64,000 nt of DNA from positions 5,208,001-5,272,000 of the forward strand of contig OX579635.1 of the NCBI GenBank assembly GCA_951230915.1, read 5' to 3'. Positions 11,018 to 24,200 of the stretch are shown piece by piece. This DNA comes from Antitrichia curtipendula (taxonomy: Eukaryota; Streptophyta; Bryopsida; Hypnales; Leucodontaceae). Position numbers and translations under genes: made by a program. The stretch's first letter is position 1. Each line of letters begins with the position of its first letter. A model generated the notes under the pieces. It saw nothing but the letters and a program-made list of their open reading frames with translations, searched no databases and had not been told where the DNA came from.

Positions 11018-11106
11018 TGCCCTACAAATTTTTGAGAAATTCTAGACATAAACAATAAAAAGGGGCAATAACATGCTAGGACTATTATGACCAAGAAAGA
11101 AAAAAA

Positions 11107-14100
11107 TTAGAGATTACTATGGCGGAGTAGGGTTTGTACTTCTTCAAAGCTAAGACTTGGTGCATGTATGTACTTGTCGTCCTCAGAGTTTGCCTTGCAC
11201 AAGAATCGGTAGACATAATACAAGTGTTTGCAGTTCACCCATGCTTTTCGTTTGCCTAATGCTCCAGTGCTCATTGTAACAAAATCCTCGCACGTGCAAG
11301 ACGGAAAGTCACATAAAGCAACAATATATGTCTTCTGTTTGGGATAGATACCTGAATCCATAGTAATGATTCTACCATAACCGGGATATGGAATTGGCGT
11401 CACGTTCTTCACAGTAGCCTTGACATTTAGGGTTGTTTCCCACTTGTTGCGATGGTCTACAGTAGGGGCACCTTCAGAGCGCTTGATGGTCCTGCCATAT
11501 CGCTTGGTAGGATGTGAAGCACCGTCTGACGGCCTTGGACTCACAATGTCAGCAATAGCTGATGTGGATGAGTTATGGAAGAGGCGCCGGGGAGACATGT
11601 CGAAGTCTTTCGTTTGTAGTTGAAAGCCTCCCTCTTCTAGAACGAGGATCTCACCCTTTGTCAAATGGGTGCCACGAGCAACAGGCCAAATCGTTGGAAG
11701 AACGGGCCAGTCATACACCCACTTGAGTTTGGATCCGTGAACACATCGCAAGATATCATCGGGGCAAAACCAAAAATCAAAAATGATGATTGCCCTACTT
11801 CCATACTCGGTCATGCGACCGTTATAAGTTGGAGCAGGAGTACCATTCTTCCTATCTTTGCAGACAAGTGCACCACACTTTTTCTTTTGGCCCACTTGAA
11901 CGCTGTGACATTTCTTCCCCACCTTCTTGCAACGTGCAATGTGCCATTGCAATGGATTGCACTCTATCTCAAGAATAGAAGTAGCATGCAGAAGATAGGA
12001 TGGTATAGATTCAGTGGGAGTGGCGATGACGTTCGAAGTCCCAGTGTCAGTTCGGGCTCGCGTTGAACGGGTTTGAACACGGGGATGGGAAAAATTAACT
12101 TTGTCATGGAGGTGGGAGTCCTCTTCTGATCCGGGTGGCAAATCTAACTTTTGTTTGCTTGATCCAAAGACTTCTTCCCCTTCCAAGTGGGGAACCCTAG
12201 TGGTGAATCTATCTGCCCCAGGAAGCATGCTAATTGCGGTAGCAATCTTTACCGGGTCGTTCGACCTTCTGGCAGCCCGTAGACGAAGCTCATCGAGGTG
12301 GGGCCCAGTGCCAGATGCATGACCTTGAAGGAACGCCCAATAATTGGTGGATTGCATCATGGCACGCATCATGTCGTCCGTTGTAGCTACATAGAGGCAA
12401 GTCCCCCGTTTGCCCGACATTTGCAACCACTTGTTATGCACTGTCTCCGCGAGGTTGCAGGATGGCATTTCCGCCAATTGCTCATTGTCCAATTTCTGTA
12501 TTATACGGCACACATTCAAGGCTTTAGTAAAGTAGTGCTTGAAATGAAAGAAGATGATTCATTTAGAGTTAGGGTTAACAAGTATAGCTACAGCGGGGGA
12601 AGCAGAGTTACAAATTAGGGTTAAAGGGTTGAGGATTATACCATGTCCATGAAGCCTCCCCACTGGCGATAACGGAAGTGCCAGAAACCCAACCAGTCGT
12701 CCAATTCACGCACTGCATCCTCAGAGGCCGCACGCGATGAGAGCCACCAACCTTTGATGCCGAGGTAAAGTTCTTCCGCCTCTTCAAATGTCTTGGCGTC
12801 CTTGTATTGTCGGCAAAGGTGGACATGTTGTTCTCGAAACTCCGGTTTGATGAGCTTATTGGTGTGTCTGTTCAAGGATGTCACCCAGTGAAGCAAACAA
12901 GATCTTTCTTTGTCCACCATCTTCACAGTTGGGTCGCCATTCCCATAGACGACACGGATAGCGTTCCAATTTGCTTGGGCGCTGTCCGCCATGAAGCCTT
13001 TGAAGTTAGGGTCTGGGATTCCATGGCATGCCATCAACTTGTTCAACGACTGCCACATCAACTTCTGGGATTCGACATCCTCGCTCTGCATATCACAGAC
13101 GGCGATGCTCATCACACAGCAGTACTCAGCGTCATAGATATGGGCGGCCATTGTAGTCTAGCCCCTTACTCGTTTGACGTGGTCAAACATGATCCAAGAG
13201 TTCTGGAGGTCTCCACCAGGTTGCATATGTTTGACGAGGTCGACACCACTGCCCGGGCCTTCTTCCGACATTTTGAACAGGTACACCTTCTCTTGACCTT
13301 GCCTTGGAAAGACACTGTCTTGGATATATGCGTAGGGACTCTTCAACTTGAGTTTGATGATATTGTCAAGTGGTCCCCCATTAGCAGTCGGTCGGAAGGA
13401 AGAGATAGCATTTCTGATGTTTGGAGAACTAAGAATCCGAAACCTCTCCATAACCCTGACGAGGGAATCTCCACGAAGGGGTTCGGGCGTGCCCTCCCGG
13501 TCAAGTGCAAAGATCTCATTTGACAAGAATTCCTTACTAGCAACTAGAGCAATGGCGGAGTTCTTCGCAATAGGGGTTTTGGAGACTTCATTACTTACAA
13601 GCTCAATGACTTTCTCAACGGATTGACGATAAGTGCCCTTAGCAACAGGATGTTGGTGTGTACCAATATGGATGCAAGCCCTACCAATACCAATTTTGTT
13701 GACAATGTAATACATTCTAGACGGACATGATTAAAGGCAAGATGGAGGAGACTTACAAATCCGGCAAACTAGGGTCGAGTTCAACGGAGGGATATCTCCA
13801 AAAGGAAAGACGTGCGGCGAAAGGCCCTCCCAGTCTGTTTCGTTATGTGAGCCGCTACGACGTAACCTCGGGCAAGCGGTGTTCTTACATTGTAGGTGAC
13901 CAACACAGCTAGAAGATCGAAACGTGAGACCGAAATCATTCACAATGTTAGTCGTGTACGTTTTGGTCCATGCATGTCCATTGAACCGTTTATCCATGCC
14001 TTCCATTTGGCGAGCTATAGATGAAGAAGTAGAAGAATGAAGAGGAGGGAGCTCGAAAAGCACATCCCCATTAAATTCCAGTGGTAGGTACTTGACCTTT

Positions 14101-14840
14101 TTGCAACATAGAGTATCTAGATTTAAGAACTTCAGGTCATTCTTCCCACGTGGTCTAGTTTGCAATTGCCTATGGCACTCAAGAACGGAAGAGGTTTCCT
14201 TAGAACGAGGTAAAGGCAGTCGGGAATTTAGTGAGGGCAAGCTCGAGAGGGACTGCGATTCGCTCTCTTCAAGTTCTACGACGGTTTCAGTGATTGGAGA
14301 GAGAAAAGAATACTCCGGGACTCGATATCTAGGAACGACATCGTCATCAGATGACTCACTCAAAAGAATGGTGTCATTCTCAGAGCCCTCAAGCTTGACA
14401 GAAGCTGGGAATGATGTGTGGATTGTGGACTTCCTAGACTCTGGGGAAAATATTGAGGGACTATTCATTGGATAGCCCAGAACTCTGAATTTCCCAGCCA
14501 GAAGTCTCCAGGTTAGCTCTGTATCCTTAACTCTTTTCTTCTGCAATACTGTTGAAACTACTTCTATACCTTGGGCATCATAAACTTCCTGCTCTAACCA
14601 CATGGATGTTTGAAGTAATCTAAAGCGCTGAGAGAGCATTGCCTCGGAGATCCATACGACACCATTATCATCTACAGGCAGTGACAATGGAACAGAGCGG
14701 TCCATACCGTGAATGAAAGCCACGGCCATAATGATTGAGTACAGGGTATTGGTTTGGGAAGATGATGCTCTATTTTGGGAGGCGTCGATTTGTAGAGAAT
14801 GTAGCATACGCGAGGGTAGTAGAATTGTGTAGAAGGTCAA
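11107..14840 (-). pseudogene. SWIM-finger MULE-like transposase, two nonsense codons
   Basis: Read leftward, one frame holds to the intron from about 14840, with TAA at 13731-13733 and TAG at 13158-13160. An intron at 12496-12641 (GT-AG, phase 0) then joins to the last exon, which ends at 11107. The first ATG is at 14807. A possible acceptor just upstream of 14840 means a 5' exon may be missing. Order: Ser/Glu-rich N-terminus; a Cys/His cluster before the TAA; a MULE-type core with MFDH (13158-13715 part) and FMADS (12636-13151 part) as likely catalytic Asp positions; a CLLHW motif; and a C-terminal SWIM finger with CTC at 11291-11299 and CKH at 11224-11232. SWIM fingers are typical of MuDR/FAR1-type and some other transposases. 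The TAG falls where I would expect Trp. This copy is probably dead unless the stops are read through. Confidence 0.75.
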
Positions 14841-15277
14841 ATTCCCTGTAGCCGTTAAAAATAAATAAATGACAGTACTGAGGAAGGAGTTACATGGCGA
14901 TTTAGGGTGATTAAGTATCTTGGTGAATTTTGATTTTAATAGAAGCGCAATAATGACATTTAAAACAATGATGTCCTGTTGGCAGTTGTCAGAGGCGTAT
15001 TTAGAATGCCGTTACAGAAATCTAGCATAGATTTGGTAACATTTCAAATTCCATGTACGTGAGATGGCAGGAACATTCAAAATGCAGTCAAGCATTGCAT
15101 CCATTGAGAGTTTCCAAAATGTTATCGGCGGCGTACTAGTTAAATTAGTGAGTATAAGTTAGTCAGTAAGAAGTCAGTTACATGGCAATATAAAAAGAGA
15201 AATAGAGAGACTACCAATAAGCAAATGATGCAAGTAGTTCTGTGGGTCAATGGGAGTAGCCTTATAGACAGGGAGTA
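14841..15277. promoter_or_regulatory. Divergent intergenic region between the two element genes
   Basis: About 440 bp separate the minus-strand transposase from the plus-strand first exon of the ParB-methyltransferase gene. A shared promoter is therefore likely by position. I see no convincing TATA pair; a taaaaataaataaat stretch lies at 14856-14870. The boundary could also contain a 5' exon of the transposase. Confidence 0.4.
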
Positions 15278-18200
15278 ATGCGAGAAGAGCCAAAAAGAAA
15301 GACACGGAAGGGAGGTCTCAGGTTTTCCACTAGGAAACAACTTCAGAGGTCTAGAATGGCCAGACGTTATCAGACCAGGTTTGGAGAAGGGAGAGGAACA
15401 TCTTTGGCTGCTACGTTTAAGTTGTTGGGTACTGGAGCCGAAGTGGAGGGGGGCAAGATCGAGAGTGCTAGGCTGAATGACAATTCCAAGAACGATTTGA
15501 TAGAATCTCAGTATGATTCCTTAGTTCACTCTGAAGATGAAAGAAGGCAATTCAATGGTGCTGAAGAAGAGGAGTTCGAATCATTGACTCAATTATCCGG
15601 TTTTCTAGGAAGTGCGTCGGACCAAATTCGTCATGTAAGTCTTAAAATCCATTGTTCTCTTTTATGTTTTGGTTATACAAGTTATAGGTGAAAAGTATTG
15701 CTCGGGAAATCCTTGTTTGGCAGCCTATTATTTTGATATATTTGCGTTTCTCAATAGATATTATGGATAATGTGCTCCTATAGAGGTTGGGTAGAGACTG
15801 GATAGTGTTAATGATATAAGCCCTGAACGATAACCCTAGATTTAAGTGGTGATTATAAAAGATTGACGTGATTGTAACCATTAAATCCGTAGCCATTGTC
15901 GAGGAAACTGTGCTTCCTTGATCAAAACTGAGAAGGTGATCATATTGAAAATTTAACCGTAGGATCTTACTCTTAAACTATTTGGAGATGACGTAATGAA
16001 AATGCCTTCACTTTTGATCCAATGGCGGGAATGAAAATTGCGGAAATAACATACATAATTATAATCCATAGGGACACTTGGAATGAAGGGCTCAACCCCT
16101 AAAGAAACGTTGTTACCTCGAGGGACAAATGCGTTTAGTAGTCATAAGCTTTGTAGTCATATAATTGCTTTCACAATCGGTTTTATGCGGCAGAAGTTAC
16201 GCCCAAATAAGATCAAAACAATGGACGGAGGGCAGTTAAAACAGCATAAGGGATTAGAACTCTTATTAATAGTATTTTATTCCCATCGATTATATTTTTG
16301 ACTATCTAGAAAGCCTTCATACATCTCATTTGGGTTTGATAGTAGAAAGTTTAAGATATTCTTGGTTTTTGAGTAGGTCGAGCATCTTTTTGATAAAAAT
16401 AAATATTAAAATTTTGAGTTGGTCGAGCATCTTATTGGAAAAAATAACTTTTAGGATTCATTTCTGAACGGATTTTATAAATGGGAAACTTAAATATGTC
16501 TTTCAGTCTAGTTGTAGAATTTCCAAGTTTTATAACTTTATTGTGGCAAATGTGCTCTAACAATTATATTACGAATTGTGAATTTTTGGACATTGTTGCA
16601 TTGTAAGACTATTTCGGGATTAGGGCACATCGCATTTTGTCTTGAAATGTCTTACAGACATGAGTAAAAGAATGCTAAATATGCTAGTTTTCCAAATTAA
16701 AAAATGATTGTGAATCTTTCGGGCAACAATTCATAATCAAAGGCATTGGATAATACTGAGCAAAATAGAAAAGTTAATTTTCACTCTGCAGAAGCTTATA
16801 TTTTTGAATCCATAGGGTCAAATGTCCAAAAAAATTTACAGCTTAATATACTACTGTGCAACAAGATCTTCAGGCTTGGTTAGAAATTTGAAATTCAAAT
16901 AAATTGAGACATCAATATTTTCGCATTTGTGTAAGATGTTACTGTAGCCATCAAATATTTCTAATGCAAATGTAGCATCAAATTTTTTTCATCAATGGTC
17001 TTAATGTAGCCATGTGTTCATATTGAGAACTTAGATGAAAATCATTGATATCATTATAATTCATAATTTATTAGCGTCCAATGACCGTTCAATAACCTTA
17101 GGCACTGCGAGGAACAATATTATGCGTTTATCTCTTAGTTTTCAATGTAAAAATAATAAAGTTAGCTATTAGTGTAGCTTATACCGGTTGCGATTTGAGG
17201 ATAGAACCTTGAGACCTTCCGGTTATCGGTGTCCACCAAGAACGAGGTAGGGTTCCTTTCGGTGCTGGTGACCATCGGAGGTGTTCAGCTATTCAGCGTG
17301 GATTGCTTCCCGAACAGAGTTACCGTTCCTCGAGAGATACTGCGATATTTGAGAGCGAGCTCAAGAGGGGCTGCGACACTTGCACGGAGAAATTATGCAT
17401 GCGGGGTCACCAATAAACAGCGAAACCAGTCCGTTTCTGTGACGGGGAAGGAGCCCTGTGGGTGAAAGAAACCAGTCCGAGGTAGCCGTTACTCCTCTTG
17501 TTTTCGTTCGTCTTGATTGTCCAGTTCTTCCTTGTCAGTGATCTTCGAGCTGCTCAAATTTTCTATTTCTCCTGGTCAGTGTTGCTGAAGCTGCTTACGA
17601 TGTTAGATTCTCACACGAGAGGTCAACAAACACCAGACGTTAGTTTATACATCCTTGGGAATACTATCTAGATTGTGATGTATTGCTCGTGACAGGTCCT
17701 GCACTTAGGGTTACTAAATTCAAAAAATTATACCATGCATCTTCTGCTTTGAATCCTAGAAAACCTCTAGTGACCAGCTTCGACGAGCTTGGGGTTCGTA
17801 CATCATTTTTGCGGAGAGAAGTTAGGGTTCCATGAGCGTTAGGGTTCCACGAGGTGAAAGTTATGAATTTGGTCCTGCTCGGCACCGAGGAACGCTTGCG
17901 AGGACTTGCTTGATCCGTCCAGAGCGACAGAAGTGCTTCTCTGTGACGGGGAAGGATCGACACCAGTGCAAGTTTCCGGCGGATAAAATGAGTCTATTAC
18001 ACGATAGAATCCAGTCCGAGGTCGACGTTCCCGATCTTTTTGGTTAGTTTTCCTCGAGCTGTCCAACAGGTGCAACGAGGCCGTTAGTGTGACCATCCTG
18101 ATTTCGTTAGGGATTATGCCTGCAGCGCAGCATTCAAGGATTTTGGAGCTCCCGTGCAAGCTCCTGTAGTCAAGCTTGCGGTGTGATGATTTTGGTATTC

Positions 18201-21200
18201 TAGTGCGGTGCTTGCTATTCAAAATTCTTATTTAGTGTAATCTTCAGATCTGTTGTGTAATCAATTGTCCGAGTTCTGTAATCGCTGGTCAGGTTCTGGA
18301 AATTGCTGGTACTGTGAAGGCTTTGAGATTGGATTGCTGGTATCGCAACCCTGTCACTGGGCTTCGTTCTTCAATCGAGTTCGAGTCCAAGTTCTTTTAA
18401 ACCGCTAGTATCACTAGTCAGTGGTCCGAGTTCTAATCAATTGATGGTATCGGGATCCTAGCACTGGTCCGGGTTCATGGTCGAGACGATATCACTGGTC
18501 CGAGTTCTGTAATCATTCGAATTGAGATCCTATCGCTGGTACTGTAATCCCTTTTAGTTGGAATTCTTGAGCTTGACTGGGGATAAGATTCGACCACCGG
18601 ACCGGTGAGGTATCCAGAATTCCACCAATGAATTGAAAATTACGAGATAGGCTGGACAATAGGACCGGTAATTCACTGTCTTGATTTTGATCTCCTTGGC
18701 ACCGAGGATCCGTAGCTGAGATTTTATGAATTGTTCCCGCCCGCCTGGACCCGGAGTATTTCGGTTAGAATTGTGTCGACTTCCTTTGAATCTTATAGCA
18801 TTCCCCGAACCTTCCCGCGGTTTCAAGGTACCGGGTCGACCCTCTTCGGTGCCGAGGAACCCTGACGGAGTCTTCAAGTGATGAGTTTACCAAATGCGCA
18901 GGTAGTTCAGGAATTCACAAAACAGGCAAGTCGGGGATTTCCAAGGCAGTCAGTTCATCAATTCACGAGGTAAGCAGGCAGTTCACCTGAAATCTGCGGT
19001 ATCGATTCAAACCTCCTCGGCACCGAGGAACCCTAAGGGAGCTATCCAGAATTTCACCGATCAAGTGACAATTCGCAGGACAAGCTTCTTGATATTCAGA
19101 AGTTATCATGGGGTCCTCCTCGGCACCGAGGAGGCCTTGCGGAGGCTTCTGAGATTCTTGTGGGAGTCTTCCGAGAGCCTTACGGAGGCTTCTAAGAGTC
19201 CTGAGATTCCAAATTGTTCCTCCTCGGCACCGAGGTGCCCATACAAAGGATGACAAAATTATTTCAAACTAGTGTCCTGTTAGGAATGGACAGAAACTAG
19301 ATTAGAGATTCTTTGTGTGATGCAGATACGGACTAATGGAGTGCATGTATCAACTAGTGAACGAGGTGTGATTAACAATTTCAGTGCGTTCATGTGACAT
19401 GGAGGAAGTCGATAAACAGTTGGCAACTTTATTGGAATAAATTGGGGAGAGCTTGAATACCGTTCTCGGCGCCGAGGACGTTCAGCGAGGATCACCGTGG
19501 TGATGCTGTAACATGGATTACGTGGTGAATCCTGAGAACTGGCTATTGGGTTCATGAATTGGGGCAGTTTTTGTGCCGTTAGCGTTTTGGTTTCAAGCTC
19601 CATTAGCGAATATTTTTATTCAATCCCAATCGTATTGTTGTTGTTTCTTTTTGTGGACCTCTCTGCTGTCCTATTCGGCACCGAAGAAGCTTTTTCAAGC
19701 TGATATTGTGTTTGTGCGTTTCAATGGTGATGATACCTAATGGCCGCTTGCGACGACTCAATCAATGAAAACGCAATTTTGAAATCCAAGGATTAATTAC
19801 CATCATTCTATCCTATGAATCGAATGATACTTCAGAGATTAGGTTTTTCATATTTAACGTTAATATTTGGTTATTTTGTAGATGAGCGCTGAAGAAGGTG
19901 CTACATGCAAATCTCTTTCTTTGGGCGACGATTATGATGTAAGCTTCTTTTTGTAGTATTTCAGCTTGGGGTATAAAGATGTCAATGTAATGGACAGTGC
20001 CCTAATTGGATGCTTCGATGCATTTGGCAGATGGAGGGCGGGAACAAGGAGCGCGAGTTTGTGCCGTTGCTGAATGCTGGTGACGACTGTGCTCCGTAGC
20101 TTGAGTCGATGCACAATGTCGAAGAGGAGGACTTTGGCTTCAAAGGTGATGGGACGTCAGAGGAGATCCAGAAAGACGGTGTAGTGGAATCTCATGTTGT
20201 GTTGACTGTGGGTGATGAGACCACGACAGGAAATGAGGAGAGTTTGGCAAACGATATGATGGTTGGACTCAGCATTGATGAGGCAGAGAATGCCTTCCGC
20301 GTAAAGGGAAAGCTTGATTCCATTTCCATAATCCAAGAATTGCGGTTCAAGCCAGTCGAATCCTCTCGCTTGAAAATTCCACTTTGTAGAATGATTCCGC
20401 TGCCGTTGGTCCGACCAATTCTTCACTCCGATGTTCGGCGTTTAGAGGCGAAGTTTGTCCATGGCTATCGCGAAGGGGACAGGGTGTTCTACGTATCAGT
20501 ATCAGATGATATTGGAAAATCTCAGCTTCTTACTGAAGAAATTATGGGGACTTGGGACGTGCATTGGGTTAAAGAGAATGAAGCATTTGAGCGACAATTA
20601 ACTGATGATATCCACTTGTCATCACTTTCCGGCCATATGTTCTTTGTTTGGGATGGAAACCATAGGTTTCAAGCTTGGAGTAATTATATCTCATGTCTGC
20701 ATTCAGATGAGGCAGAATGGCATTTTTCAGTGGACTCTATTCTCCTGGCTTCAAAAGGCAGTACTGGCATTCTTTTGAATGCAATGAACGACGTAAATAG
20801 GTAGGTTTGTATGAATTATCTTCTAACTTGAGTTTGTAGAATCGATTTTGAGTGAACCTCTAACTACTTTGGATTATTTTTCAGGTCTACAGAGAATGCG
20901 CATGTGAAAACAAACCTGGTACATAAACTGCATTGCATAAGCTCGTATGGGGTTTTGAGATTATCGGATTTCAAAGAGCTACTTACAGCAGATGAGTACA
21001 GAGCTTGTGAGACAAGACCAAAACCATACCCATGGTATCCGTTGACTTCAGATGTCTTCATCAAATTCTTGAATCGGATAAGACTTGTTTTCACGTCAAT
21101 ATGATATGTTGAATTTTCTTTCGTAATTTATGTAGCGTAGTCTTATTTGTGACGTGATATGTGCAGCAAGATGTCTCCGCCGCTACAGATGAAGCTGCTC

Positions 21201-24200
21201 GTCTATACACGGAGAAGACTGCAAAGACAGACCGTACTGCTCGTGGCATACATGATGCAATGGAAAGTGCCTCACAGGCAAGAGTGAAGTCCTATCGAAC
21301 AGAGTTTGACAAAATGATAAGCGTGGCCAATCCCAAGCATGGCCCAAAGTTCCTGGAAGCGGTGAGAGAATTACTTTGCCCTCATATTCACTCCACTTAT
21401 TGTGGACCCTAACCCATGGTGAATGCGCACTCTCTGTATTTCTATTAGTCTTCATAGAAGTGTCGCTTTCCTCTCTACCAAGACTCCAACTAATAACAAG
21501 CGATGTTGTTGTCTGTATTAGAATCTCGTAGTTTCATATCATAGTCAATATTTTATCCATAAAATTGTCATTGTTGGAACTTGACTCCATAATTTAGAAA
21601 ATAAAGTCTTGTCTCCTTAACGATGTGAGCCCTTTACCAAATTTATAAAGTCAAATAAGTTATTGTCTTTAAACCAATGAGTCGATTATATATGAATTCC
21701 AGATATATTACTATTGGAGCCAGTTCGAGAAGCCTGAGATGTCACTTGAGAAGCTCCAGAGGATTTCAACTACAATTGTGGAACCCCAGTTCAAGACAAA
21801 GTGGTTGAATTGGTGGAACTCCGGAGATATGAATCGTGTAGCGTTGCGATTTCCCGCAATTGGTGTCACAGATGACAAACTGGAAGCCTGGTTGACAAAG
21901 GCTACTTTCTGGGCTCAGGTGAGCTATTTGATTTGAGATGTTCCGATCTCAGCTGCTAATTGCCCAATCTAAGCCGCTAAACAGTACATCGAGGTACTTG
22001 TACTTGTCATGCAACTAATTTGTTTATTAATCATGCTTGTAGTTGGAGTTTGTTACCGTTCAAGCTGTGAACGAGACAATGAAGTCAGAGGGGATTATGG
22101 TGGATTGGAAAGAGAGAGATGATGTGGACGAAATTGAGGAGTACATTGAGAAATACCGCATTATACTGTGGGATCAAGCTTTCTTTTTCCGAAAGTCAGG
22201 AGAATACTATCGGTCAAAGCCATTTCTTTCTCAAGATGGAGCTAAGAGAGCAATGCAACGTCTTCAGTACCGGTACATTTTTTACTGACCTTCTCAATTG
22301 AAATTTCATACGACCCAAGTGTTGTGGATTAAATGTTAGAATTGGGCATAAGGCATAAGCTGGATATGATATGGCCTCCTCGGCACCGAGGAGGCTGTTT
22401 TGGTGACTTACATAACATATTGCTTGGCTTGGCTGAACAACAGGAATTTTTTAGGATTTAATTTTTCGAAGAATTGACAGTTTTTTAGTTGTTTTGGTAT
22501 TCAATATCCATTTTTAGTTGGATTGATTTTATAATTTAATTCCATTTATGAACTTGATCTTTATATATTCACCTTGACGTATTGCATTTTAGACGTCGAT
22601 AATGGTCGACAGAGTAAACCAATTGTTTTGTCCTCTGATACCTTGAATGGCTTACTTGATATGGCAAGTACTTAAATTCCCAGAGGATCATAATTATCAT
22701 ATTATTCTCTAACTTTGCATTTATCTATGCTGAAGGTACTTCAAAAGGGAGCTCCTTGGAAAGAAAGCAATCGAGAAGAAGTCTTTTCCAAAATTATTTG
22801 GAGGTTGGTTGGAGAAAACATTGAAGGATGCATATATGTTTACACCTGGACAGGTACGTGGATTCAACACTATCAAGCACATAGCATGTCCATGGTATTT
22901 GGAATGCCCGAAGAAGTTCATTCCGAGCGAAGAAGAATCTGAGAAGGCTCTTCAGGCATCCTCAACCCCAATGCCTATGGAAGATTCTGATGCAGATATG
23001 AGTGAGGATCCCCCATCCGAGACAGAGTTGAAGAAAACTACCAAGAAAGGTAGAATGACTAAAGGTTCAAAGAAGACAACTGAGACCAAGAAGGCAATTG
23101 AGACCAAGAAGGCCTCATATAGTAGTTCAAAAGTCAAGGGTAAGGATGATGCAGTAGTTGTTGTGAGTGATTCGGAGACTATTTATGTGGCCCCCATTAA
23201 CCCTGGCATGTTTAGTAATTCAACACATTGTCTCCCAGAATCGCTTTCAATGTCCACGGAGATCTTTGCACCATCTCAGCTTTATGAGAAGACTACTAAA
23301 CGCATTGACACACATGGAGTAGATGCCAAAGTCCTCCTGTTGAAGACTTCTGTTCACTCTATCATGCAGTTCATGGTCAAGAACCAGAAACCTTCCCCTG
23401 AGTTCTCACAGCTTTTGACATTTACTCAGAAGGTTTGGCTCTAATGCTCTTCTGTATTTCCTTAAATTCTTCGTCATATTCTTTATCGTGTGCCAACACA
23501 TGTTCTATATATAGTTCTCATTCTGTTGGTAATTGCATAGGTGGGTCATGGTCATCAACAACTCCTTGGCGGTGTGCCCAAGAGAGAGGCTTGTCTTGAT
23601 CTTATCGTGGCAAATGTGCCAGATGGTCTTCGAGTCCCAGATATGGGATCTTCGGTCCCTACATGGAATACATTAGCAGAGGATTGGCCAGAATCCATTT
23701 TTGAGGTGGCTCGTAATACTCTCCAAGATGATGGGGCGGTTATGCTTTTCCACCCTGATATTCCAGATGTCCGGCTAGCAACGGATGCTCTTGTAGAAGC
23801 TTACGGTTTAACCACGTTGTATGATTGGTGGGGCGTCAACGATATGGTACTCACATCATACTGAGACCACACTCGCACGGTAATAGTTTAAAGCCTTTCT
23901 ATTCCATCGATTTATCCTTTTATCCTTCGCATTTCATTATTGGGTCAATTTTGTACCATTTGAGACTTTTCTTCGAAGATGGTATTTCTGTATTCACCAG
24001 TTATTCACTGTTCTTCTTGAACTTCAGCGCATTCTGTGTCTTTACTTCATGGGGACGTTACTGATTTTTCTCCTGCTAATATGTTTATATTTGTTTTTTA
24101 GACTAAGCAGTTTTGGATTATCCTTTACGTGAAGGAGTCATACTTTGACAATCCAGTTCAGTCTAACTTCTCTATTGAAGTCAACCGGAAACTCAGTAAT

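Noticed and set aside
18554..19256. Small minus-strand proteins across the palindrome cluster
   Set aside because: They are short, repeat-derived and lie in an intron; no family resemblance.
7046..20099. TAG reassigned as a sense codon, since several interruptions are TAG
   Set aside because: The SWIM gene is also interrupted by TAA, the hAT frame itself ends with TAG, and the TAG at 20097 is explained by a splice acceptor. Ordinary decay is simpler.
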